From: Isoetes taiwanensis
Taxonomy: Eukaryota > Streptophyta > Lycopodiopsida > Isoetales > Isoetaceae
Direction of reading: 5' to 3'
DNA length: 64,000 nt
NCBI GenBank assembly: GCA_021234155.1
Contig: JAJEKV010000001.1
Location: 1,613,927-1,677,926, forward strand
Shown: positions 35,135 to 43,712 of the stretch, piece by piece
Layout: each line of letters starts with the position of its first letter
How positions within the stretch are numbered: position 1 is the stretch's first letter
Notes under the pieces: model-generated
Seen by the model: the letters and a program-made list of their open reading frames with translations, nothing else
Told to the model about the DNA's origin: nothing
Database searches by the model: none
Position numbers and translations under genes: made by a program

Positions 35135-35385
35135 AGTTTCAGTTTATTAGCAGAAATTTCCAGAACAAGAGGAACAAGAGGAACTTAATGCTTTTATAAT
35201 TTTGATTTTGATATTCCTAAAAACTTTAATCGGTGTTTTAATTGAAGTAATTATCCTCCTTGGGAGTGTCAAGACCATTTTTCAATTTGGTCTTCATAAC
35301 AGGGCTTCCCCCTGTATTTTTGTATTACTATGTATTTACATGTAATATAATACCACTGCCGTTTCCACAAAAAAAAAAAAATAAA

Positions 35386-38300
35386 ATAAATTTCAATCTC
35401 TTCCGAAGATTAATTCCCTCGGCATCCCGTGGAGTCTAAAGATCTCTTTGGTGAACAATACATGACAGACTTCTAATGCCGTAATCGTAGTTTCACACGG
35501 CACGGTAAATGTGCCATCTTTCGACAACTTATCCATTACCACCATTAGGGCATCTTTGCCTCTTCTTTCTCGGGAGCTCTCAGAATAAAAATCCATCGAT
35601 GACTTCCCATTTTGCATTCGGCACTGGCAATGGCTCTAAGGCTCCTGGAATTCGGAGTTGTTCCGCTTTGTCTGCTGGCATAACTGGCACTCCCGAATGT
35701 ACCTGGCTATTTGCTTCTTCATGCCGGGCCAGAAATAACTGCTTCTGACCTTGAAATAGGTCTTCATGAACCATGCATGCCTCGCTATGGTACTATTGTG
35801 TGTATCGTGGAGTATCAACTTCCTTACTCCCGAAGATTCTGGTACACACAATTTATTCTTGTGATATAGCAGGTTACCCTCCTTCTTATAATGCTTGAAG
35901 GTCTCCTTTCTTATCTCATTCTTGCGTCTTTAGAAAAGCTTGCCCATACTTCTTTAAAGTCGCCATCTGATGGCAACGTCTCTTCAATCCTCTTGCCATA
36001 CTCAATTGTGAGAGTTGATATGGCATTGCAAAGGGTTCTTGTCTTTAATGGCCTCCTGGAGAGCGCATCTGTGACTACATTTAGCTTGCTGGGCTTGTAG
36101 ACTATTTCGAAGTCGTACTCTTCGAGAAACTCCATCCACCTCCTTTGCCTCAAATTCAGGAGTGGTTGCATGAAGATGTACTGGAGGCTTTGATGATCTG
36201 TGTCTAGTTGGAACTTTCTTCCCAACAAGTAGTGTCTCCAGATTCTAAAGGCCCTCACAATGGCCAAAAACTCTTAGTCATGAGTCGAGATAGTGTTGTT
36301 CTCGCATCATTCATCTTCTTGGAGTCGTGATCGACTACCCTTCCCTCCTCAGATGAGGAGGACTCTGTTGCTAACTTGCTAGCATCTGTTTCCACAAGCT
36401 TATGCTTGCTTGGATCCGCAAGACTAAGACCGACGCGGGTCATTAAAGCTTCCTTCAACGTCTCAAATCTTGCATGGACCTTCCTTTGCCAATGACTCGC
36501 CCAATCTTCAATGAGGTCCGGCCAATGGGGCTGCCACCTTTGCAAAGTTCTTAACTTGAACTTCCTATAATACCCTACTAAGCCGAGGAAGCTCCTCACA
36601 CCATGGATGTTCTTTGGTGCCCACCAACCAATTATCGCTTCAATCTTTGCGAGTGGGTGGAGATCCCTTTGCGGATTACATGCCCAAGTACTCCACTCTT
36701 TCACGCTGAAAGGATACTTGGATAGTTTTCAGATAAAGCCGATCGCCTCAACTTTTCAAGTACCTTCCTCAAATGCTGGGCATGCTCCTCTAAGGATTTG
36801 ATGTAAACTAGAATGTCATCAAAGAAAACTATGATGAATGCATCTAGAAGTTCGCGGAAAACATCATTCATGAGCCTCATGAAGGTTGCTGGAGCATTGG
36901 ACAATCCAAACGGCATCACTGTGAACTCATAGTGGCCATATCTCGTCCTGAATGCAGTCTTATGGATATCCTCTTCCTTGATTCTGATCTGGTGATAGCC
37001 TGACCTCAAATCTATCTTGGAAAAGACCTTTGCTCCTTGTAGTTGGTCCATCAAATCATCTAATCGTTAGAGCATATTTGTTCTTAATGGTGTGCTTGTT
37101 CAATTGACGATAGTCAATTCACATTCTAAGACTTCCATCCTTCTTCTTGACGAAGAGTATTGGCACTCCAAATGGGGGGACACTAGGTCTTATAAAGCCT
37201 AGGTCTAGCAACTCCTGCAATTGCCTCTTTAGTTTCATCAATTCCCGAGGTGACATCCCAGCAGGGCACCTTACTTGTTGGCTTAGTTCCCGCTCAAGTG
37301 CTATTTCACGATCGACTCCTCCTCCGAAGGTGGAAGTTGCTTAATCTCATCTGGGAACAAATCATGGAATTCCTTCACCAACTTAGCTATCGGCTTTGGG
37401 AGCTTGCTCAACGCTTTGGCTTCTTTTTCTTCGTCTGCCTCTTGCTCATCAACTTCGAGTTTAAAGACATAGGCCACTTGTTCCTTCCTTATGCATTTAA
37501 GTAGCTTCTTACTAGACATGCATTGCATGATTGGGGTGACTTCTTTACCTGAGCATCTCAATGACCTTGCCCTCAAGCATCATTAAGGTTACTTTTCGCT
37601 TCCCACAATCAATCACGGCTTCAGCCGGGTCCAAGGTATTCCATGCCTATGATCAAATCAGATTTTGCCGATGTTCATCACTACACTCCCATTCCAACAT
37701 TGATACCGGCAAGTCTATGTTGAAGTTGATCCTCTTCCCTGCTGTGTGTCGGATTGCCCCACTTGCCAACACAACCGTCTAGGCTTGGACTTCAAAGGCT
37801 TTAGCTTCAATGCCTCTACCATCCTTGGCGAAGCAAAATTGTGGGTACTCCCCGTCTATCAAAGACTATGAAGGACTTGGCTCGCTCCATCAAAATGACT
37901 TAGTAATCGACTCTCAAAGATTTCTGAGTCAATAGCCGCAAAGATGTGGCACTCACCCGGAATGTAGTCGGGAGCATCTTCCTCGCGATCTCCGCGGGTA
38001 TTCCCATCCCCCAGCCCGCTTAATGCCAGATTCATCACAAATGGCGCTATGTGTCCGATGTCCCCGACCGGAAGCACTCGGCACAACCGCTTTCAATACA
38101 TTCCCGCCTCTTCCTTGGGGATGGACCGCAAGAACTACTTCACCGCTTTGGATAGTTTGAACCACCTCCTTGCTCCTTGTCCTTGAAGCTAACTCCGCTT
38201 TTTATCCCGCCTTGCCGAAATTTGTGTTTCCTTGCTTCCCATAGTTTGTGTTGTAATCGCGGTCGTGGTGGTTGCCGGGCTTGTTGCTCTTGGGGCTGTA

Positions 38301-38850
38301 GCTTCCTATAGCTTTTCCCTTGTCCCGATAGTACCGCAAGGTTCTGGTCCACTTCCTTGAGGTCCTGTTCCTTGCACCGCTTTGACTCGGACTCGCTTAA
38401 ATCGCCTTGGGGTTTATTGCTCTCACCAACCCCCGATCTCCTCTCGTTCAAGTCTTCAATGTACCCCTCATCGCATGTCTTTCGCTCAATTTTTGGCACA
38501 TAGAGCCTCAGCCTCATGAACTCTTCAGGTACTTCTGAACCGTCTTATTGCCCCGCTTCAACCTTGTGAATTGTTTGCATCATATGTCGCTTGTGTTCCC
38601 TTGGTACATAATGACGCTTTAAATGCTTTGGCGAACTTCTTGAATCGGGCAGAACTATCTCTCGCTAACCCATGGGCTTCCCATGGGCTTTGGCATAGCC
38701 TTTCCACCAAATCCTGGCTGCTCCCTTGAGGTTGGCTGTTGCTACCTTGCCCTTGTCCTTATCCTTCATGCTATAAGCGTTTCCATACTCCCTCATTTCG
38801 TCCAACCATGCTTCGGCTATATCTATCAATTTGAGGTGCTGCTATGCAAC
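35386..38850 (-). pseudogene. Chromovirus gag-protease-RT-RNase H-integrase (copy 1)
   Basis: Minus strand, gag at the right. It includes the end of gag (38,140-38,850), a degraded zinc-knuckle region (37,953-38,165), protease remnants, reverse transcriptase with [11 protein letters not shown] (36,701-37,054), RNase H with VDALSRRPL-type end VVTDALSRRPL (35,911-36,267) and integrase HDTHNSTIARHAWF (35,580-35,851). Integrase is cut by the LINE at 35,386. It is truncated in gag at about 38,850, where it meets the histone-gene unit. In-frame stops at 37,119-37,121 and 36,274-36,276 are shared with copy 2, so the element was dead before duplication. Confidence 0.85.
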
Positions 38851-38932
38851 TCATAGCGCCTAAGGATCCTATTGTAACAAATTTCATCTAATTTGGAGAT
38901 AGTTGGAATGAGTTAGGTCGATTTTGGTCTGA

Positions 38933-39000
38933 CCACCCATACAGTGCGCGAGAGCCATTTTCAAAAAGTTTGGAAGTGGTCCTGGCGCACTCTGTGAGGG
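38933..39000. repeat. Foldback 1 (downstream of H3-like gene)
   Basis: CCACCCATACAGTGCGC ... GGCGCACTCTGTGAGG with AAAAAGTTTGGAA in the loop. One of four related ~70-nt units per duplication copy. Confidence 0.8.
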
Positions 39001-39135
39001 ATGGGCTCATGTTTGGGACCAAGATAGCTCAAAAGTTACAATCTAAGGGTGGAATCCTACCTATCTCAGTGAGTTAGAGCAGATTATGCCCTTACTTTCT
39101 ACATTTGGCCAAGTCTGGGCAGAGATCAGTGGTCG

Positions 39136-39206
39136 ACCACTCACACAGTGCGCGAGAGGCATTTTCAAAAAGTTTGGAATTGCTCCTAGCGCACTCTGTG
39201 AGGGGT
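39136..39206. repeat. Foldback 2 (downstream of H3-like gene)
   Basis: CCACTCACACAGTGCGC ... GCGCACTCTGTGAGGGG; the arms are inverted repeats. It starts 203 bp after foldback 1 and lies about 150 bp beyond the stop codon. Confidence 0.85.
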
Positions 39207-39352
39207 GGGGTCAAAAACACTGACTTTTTGTCCAAATTGGACAATTCCAAATGCATATATCATTTAATACAACCTTATTACTTACAATTTTGCACTTTAA
39301 CATTATCAAAACATATTTTTATATTTACAAAAAGTTTTGTAATTACAATAAG

Positions 39353-40492
39353 TTAACAGTCTTCCTTTTTAATAAACCTAGCTAATTTCATATCCCTAGG
39401 CATACAAGTTACTCTCTTCGCATGGAGGGCACATGCTAGAGAGTCTTCGAAGTGCTGGGCTAGTCTTTTCTCTGCTGCCAACATATCGTCTGTTACTCTC
39501 TTGGTGCTATCGAATTGTTGCAGGACCTCGCAGGTCAATCTCGCGAAGGCAGCTCGTGGTATCAACAGTCTGTAGCTCCTCTGAAAATGACGGATCTCCC
39601 GAGCAGCTCTCGCAAAATAGGAGTCCGCCTTTCTCTTCATCGGCTTCTTTGGTGGTGTGGATCTCTCCGGGGGCGGCTTCAGTGTGTTCTTCTTGGATGG
39701 TCTTCCTCCCTCCACGTATGTTACCTTGTGTTCTTCGTAATATTTGGAGTGCTCCTCGTACATTTTCATGTACTCATTGTACTCCTTCAGCTTCTTTCTG
39801 TACTCTCGCTCATGCTTGAGTACATACGACTCTCGTGTCGGCCTGCCCTTCTTCGGATCTGTTGTCGGCTTCGGCCACTTAGGGTATGGGGACGCTACTG
39901 CTGCCGATTCCTCCTCCTCAGCATCCACATTTGAAGGTCCCGAGCCTTCTGTTGAGCGGGGAACCCTTGACTCATCTTCATCTGACTCAGTGTCTGATGA
40001 CGATGATGGCGGCCTGTCGGGCTCCCGCTCACTTATGCTGACCCCCTTTGTCGGTGTCGACTTTGTCTTGTGCTGGGGTTTCTTGGGCAGCTCAGGATCC
40101 TTCCCTTTATCCTCCAACTTTTGGCGCTCCTCCCTCAATCTTTTCCACTCTAGCTTCTCTGTAATCCTCTTCCTCTTTCCCACTATCTTCCTCTTCCCCA
40201 TCTTCATCAGCTTCCGTACCAGCTCCTCTGATAGTACTTCGTCCTCGTCATCCTCGTTTTCTCCTCCATCGCCCTGATTCTCAGGGTTTTCCTGCTCTTC
40301 AGGGTTTTGGGCATGTTCCTCCTCGTCCTGTTGCTCGTGATCCTCCTCCTCAGCATCAGGATTCGTGTCCGGGTTCTCTTCTTGCCTGGCTCGCTCCTGA
40401 GCCTCTCTGGCCTTCTGTTGAGCTGCGAGGACCTGGGCGCTAATATAATCATCTGGTACTACCATCCGAGCAGTTTGTTTGGTGCGGGCCAT
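39353..40492 (-). CDS. Giant histone H3 variant with K9M tail (379 aa)
   Basis: Open frame with no break. The start ATG at 40,490-40,492 gives MARTKQTARMVVPDD: after Met removal residues 1-8 equal histone H3 (ARTKQTAR), and position 9, normally Lys, is Met. Next is an Ala/Gln/Glu helix-prone stretch, an acidic Glu/Asp/Gln/Asn region (about 40-92), a basic MGKRKIVGKRKRI, a Ser/Asp patch (SSSSDTESDEDES) and a Lys/Tyr/Glu-rich coiled-coil-like part. Residues 298-379 are a histone H3 fold: REIRHFQRS (alpha-N), LLIPRAAFARL (alpha-1/loop 1), then [20 protein letters not shown] and [10 protein letters not shown] (alpha-2 end to alpha-3). Canonical H3 is about 135 aa, so some 250 residues replace the tail after position 9. 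Loop 1/alpha-2 is about five residues short. Plant CENH3 also begins MARTK, but QTAR and the alpha-3 region favour H3. It probably incorporates into nucleosomes, but this is untested. Confidence 0.85.
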   Translation of the reverse strand: MARTKQTARMVVPDDYISAQVLAAQQKAREAQERARQEENPDTNPDAEEEDHEQQDEEEHAQNPEEQENPENQGDGGENEDDEDEVLSEELVRKLMKMGKRKIVGKRKRITEKLEWKRLREERQKLEDKGKDPELPKKPQHKTKSTPTKGVSISEREPDRPPSSSSDTESDEDESRVPRSTEGSGPSNVDAEEEESAAVASPYPKWPKPTTDPKKGRPTRESYVLKHEREYRKKLKEYNEYMKMYEEHSKYYEEHKVTYVEGGRPSKKNTLKPPPERSTPPKKPMKRKADSYFARAAREIRHFQRSYRLLIPRAAFARLTCEVLQQFDSTKRVTDDMLAAEKRLAQHFEDSLACALHAKRVTCMPRDMKLARFIKKEDC

Positions 40493-40710
40493 GTTTTAAA
40501 ATAAGCTGATTGCCTTCCGAGTGCCTAAAACTTGCCTTGTTGGACGGAGAGCAGCTAGTTGGAGAAGGAAAGTGAAAATGAAGAACCCTAATGGTCTATT
40601 TATAGGTCTAGAGATTTTAAGGTTTGGACACGCAATTTCATGTACCATTCATCTTAAAGCATTAGTGTTTGTAGGATCAATACATTAGGTTTCTTTAGGC
40701 AAAAAGTTTC
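40493..40710 (-). promoter_or_regulatory. 5' region of H3-like gene
   Basis: On the minus strand TATAAATAGACC (about 40,593-40,604) is a clear TATA box roughly 100 bp before the ATG, followed by TAGGGTTC, a common plant 5'-UTR/telo-box-like element. The foldbacks 3 and 4 lie just upstream. Confidence 0.6.
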
Positions 40711-40785
40711 CACCACTCACACAGTGCACGAGAAGCACTTTCAAAAGTTTTGGAAATGCCCAGGGCGCACTCTGTGAGGGGTCAC
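40711..40785. repeat. Foldback 3 (upstream of H3-like gene)
   Basis: CCACTCACACAGTGCAC ... GGCGCACTCTGTGAGGGG with inner arms GAAGCACTTTC and GGAAATGCCC. Confidence 0.85.
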
Positions 40786-40906
40786 CCCTTTTTTACTCAA
40801 ATTTTCATATTATAAACAGTTTCTTAGTGTTATAACATACAGTTCTAGCTCAAATTCAAGGTTTAAGCTGCCCTCCGCTATGCATCTATCTAGGTCAACA
40901 TGGGTC

Positions 40907-40978
40907 CACCACTCACACAGTGCGCAAGAAGCATTCTCAAAAGTTTTGGAAATGCCGGGCGCACTTTCGGAGGGGTCA
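40907..40978. repeat. Foldback 4 (upstream of H3-like gene)
   Basis: CCACTCACACAGTGCGC ... GGGCGCACTTTCGGAGGGG; the right arm differs from copy 2 (CTCTGTGAGG) at a CTG, probably a base-calling error. It starts 196 bp beyond foldback 3. Confidence 0.8.
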
Positions 40979-40999
40979 TACTTTTTTGGCCATAATATT

Positions 41000-41880
41000 T
41001 CAGGGTTTTTTTCCATCCTAACTTAGCATTATTCTACTTTGCTGCTCTAAGGATTGGAAATTTTTTTCCCAATTTTCGAGGTTCATGCTTGGGTTACTAT
41101 CCCCAAGGTTGGAAGTCTACTGTTAGTTCTAACAGGGAATGGTCAGTGCTCGATCTTGGTCTACCAAGAACATGCTCTGTTACCACTGTGACGTCCCCTA
41201 CTTCTTCTACGATGCTCCCATCATATCAGAAGGCGGAGTTCATCGCCCTAGCAGCCAAACTGACAGGGGCCATCCACCTGTCACCAATCCTAAGCACTAG
41301 ACCAGTGAGGAAGAATGGATGGGTCATTTGCCCCATCTTCTTAGCCACGGTCCTAGCTGTGGAAGCGTGAATAAGGGTTGATGCATGATAAGGTGGCACA
41401 AAAATGTGCATTTTGAAACCACAAAATGAAGTTGAAAATTGTAGTAAATATGCCCTCAAAATTTGAAATACGAGCTATTAATGCTTTGAAAGAAATTCCA
41501 TTTTTGGATACCTCCAAAAATGGATTCTTTACGGAAAATTGTGGGAAAAAGTGGGAAGAAACGATTTTTTTTAAATTTTTTCAAAATTCCCACTTTCGTT
41601 TCGATGCAAATTCACCTCCGGAGAAGCTCTTCCATGTTCATTCAATCAGGGACGGAACAGGGACGGAAGGCAAGTTCACATCTCCAAATTATGTTATGTA
41701 AAAGCTTTCGGACATTCTCGGCTCACAGAAAGTATCTCGTTGCTTGTTAAGAATAACTTGGGAGAGAGGCTAATTCAAGGAAGGCAAACAAGGTGTTCAT
41801 GCCCTAGCCAGTTTAGTTTTTTCTAGATCATGAAAGGAATCGAGACTTATTATTGTAGGTCAACGATTTGTAGACCAAAG
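41000..41880. other. Region without a recognised gene
   Basis: Open frames at 41,089-41,370 and on the opposite strand carry no motif. TGTGACGTCCCC at about 41,188 resembles the LTR start of the local chromovirus (TGTGACGTTCC), so LTR remnants are possible but unproven. Confidence 0.35.
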
Positions 41881-41886
41881 AAGTGA

Positions 41887-42477
41887 ATGGTGGAGAAAAT
41901 AATCATGGTGGTAGTGAAAAGATGTTTTTCAAAGGAACTAAGCTCAGATGGATTGTCATATACAGATCTATATAAGGGGGAAAAGGAGTTTGATAAACAG
42001 AATGAAATAAACCGATTTTGGGGAGACAAGGTTAAGTCTTGTTACAAATTGAGGAACCTCCAATTATCAAAGAGGAATGAGTTCATGAATCTTTATAGGA
42101 AAGTGTATGTTGATAGACAACATGCTCAGGGAGGTCTAATTCCACAAACCTTTGTTGTTGCTTATTTTCTTCAAGAGATGAAGGGGAAACAAATAAATTG
42201 GTTATCTTTTCAAGCACATGCTGCTGAAAATTCAAGGTCACAAAAGTTAGAGAGTAAGGAGGACAGTTTTTCCGAGAATAGGTTACAAGAGAAGAATCAT
42301 GCGAGCACTCAATTATCAGTGGGACCACGACTTAATGTCACTTCTAAATGCGAAAAAAAAGTCTGCAACAAAAAAAGTGGTAATCCTTTCTTCACATCTT
42401 TTACCTTGAGTTTGTTTAAGATCATACAGCCACTAATTATCTTACACTTGCAGCAATTCATAGCAAATTGGAATTGA
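41887..42477 (+). CDS. Unidentified ORF (196 aa), copy 1
   Basis: Long frame rich in Lys and Glu, with KGEKEFDKQNEINRFWGDKV and RKVYVDRQHAQGGLIPQTFV. No domain recognised. The same sequence at 53,740-54,340 is broken by small indels. In copy 2 it is followed by further coding-like DNA at 55,187 and beyond, so it may be the first part of a larger transposon-borne gene. Confidence 0.5.
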   Translation: MVEKIIMVVVKRCFSKELSSDGLSYTDLYKGEKEFDKQNEINRFWGDKVKSCYKLRNLQLSKRNEFMNLYRKVYVDRQHAQGGLIPQTFVVAYFLQEMKGKQINWLSFQAHAAENSRSQKLESKEDSFSENRLQEKNHASTQLSVGPRLNVTSKCEKKVCNKKSGNPFFTSFTLSLFKIIQPLIILHLQQFIANWN

Positions 42478-42949
42478 CGTGGTTTCAAGTAAGTGTTTCT
42501 CTATTTTTTCACAATGAATTACTTAAAGTGTATAATTTGGATTCAATTTTAAAATTGATCAAGCATGCTGCTTGTTATTGTTGCCTGAGGTATTCACCAT
42601 TTTTAGATAGCAAATAGGTCTTAGATTATTTTCTATTGTCACGAGAATAGTGAGATTACAAACCCACATAAATTGCTTCTGGTTTGTAGCTTGTTCGGGT
42701 TTGTGTATGGTTTGGTGTGGTGATTGCATGAAATGTTTGCTAGTTTTAGCTCTAAATTATGGTTTGATATGGTGATTCCAAGTTCAATGTTCTTTTCATG
42801 CTCTTGAGGTGTTGGTTATAGCCCCTAAATTATGGTTTTATGTATGGTTCATGGTTTGTAGCCTAAATTATGGTTTGTGGCTCGATTGTGTGTATAGTTG
42901 AGTTGTACTTTGTCTTACATTATGTAGCTTGAAAGATTATATAGTGTAG

Positions 42950-43190
42950 TTTATAGTTTGTAGTTAAAGATGTCTAGCAGATAGTTAGATAGTTGCTATA
43001 GTTTGTAGCCTGAGATATGATTTGTTTCATAGTATCTTGCATAGTTTGTAGCCTGAGATATGCTGTTTTATAGTTTGTAGCCTAAGATATGCTTTGTTTC
43101 ATAGTATGTTGCTATAGTTTGTAGCCTGAGATATGTTGTTTCATAGTTTGTAGCCTGAGATATGCTTTGTCTCATGTATGTACTGTGGAT
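42950..43190. repeat. GTTTGTAGCCTGAGATATG minisatellite, copy 1
   Basis: Units of about 45-60 bp carrying ATAGTTTGTAGCCTGAGATA and TTTCATAGTAT repeat at least five times. Copy 2 lies at 54,783-55,015. Confidence 0.85.
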
Positions 43191-43712
43191 TGTAGTTACC
43201 CGTTTTCCTTACATTTAGTATGGTCATGAATTAGTATCATTTGTATCCAAGTATGCTGATAAATGTGTGTTGCATGTGATAGGTACACACAGGATAATTA
43301 CAGTGGTGACTTTAATAATACTCCATCTTGGGAGCAAAAAGCAGGAAAGAAGATCAACATGTCCAGAGGAGAGAGAACTCAATGGGATAAATTGGTTCAT
43401 AATTTCATATACCATGCTCCTTCTTCCTCTAATGCATACTCTTGGTGCAATAAGAGAAAGGGAAATGACAGAGTTTATTGTCTTTTAGACAGATATTATA
43501 CCAGTATTTCCACTCTGGATGACTGGGATAATTTGATTGTCAGCAATGATTGTAGCAACTCAATTTCAGATCATTACCCACAGATCCTAGACCTTTGGTA
43601 TTTTTCCTCAAAACAGGTGTCCGACACTCCCCTTCAAATTCAATGTCGGTCTCCTGAATAGCGAGGGGCTTTTTGTGAGGAGTTCACCAGTTTTTATAGT
43701 TCATTAGAGCAC

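Larger units (their letters stand above)
28489..35385 (+). mobile_element. L1-type LINE, near full length (~6.9 kb)
   Basis: A non-LTR retrotransposon that copies itself from RNA by nicking DNA and reverse transcribing in place. It has a 5' region, ORF1, ORF2 with endonuclease and reverse transcriptase, and a 3' poly(A)-rich tail (35,369-35,385). It is inserted in antisense orientation to the chromovirus and flanked by a 15-bp duplication. ORF1 and ORF2 are broken by many small indels, most of which are absent from the tandem copy at 43,301. Confidence 0.9.
31443..43300. repeat. Tandem duplication, copy 1 (~11.86 kb)
   Basis: Matches 43,301-55,128 end to end. It contains the LINE from its endonuclease on, the chromovirus integrase-to-gag part, the histone H3-like gene and the downstream region. 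The left border lies within GDFNN of the LINE and the right border after AGGTACACACAGG. Confidence 0.95.

Noticed and set aside
39353-40492. Centromeric H3 (CENH3)
   Set aside because: Plant CENH3 also starts MARTK, but this tail continues QTAR as in canonical H3, loop 1/alpha-2 is shorter and not longer, and the alpha-3 region [11 protein letters not shown] follows H3. Not fully excluded without an alignment.
39433-40504. Plus-strand ORFs (128-177 aa) opposite the H3-like gene
   Set aside because: They are antisense shadows, rich in Ser/Leu/Phe from complementing Glu/Lys codons, without motifs.
41188-41345. Second LTR of the chromovirus
   Set aside because: TGTGACGTCCCC resembles the LTR start, but the following sequence does not match 26,180-26,936, so no LTR pair can be claimed.
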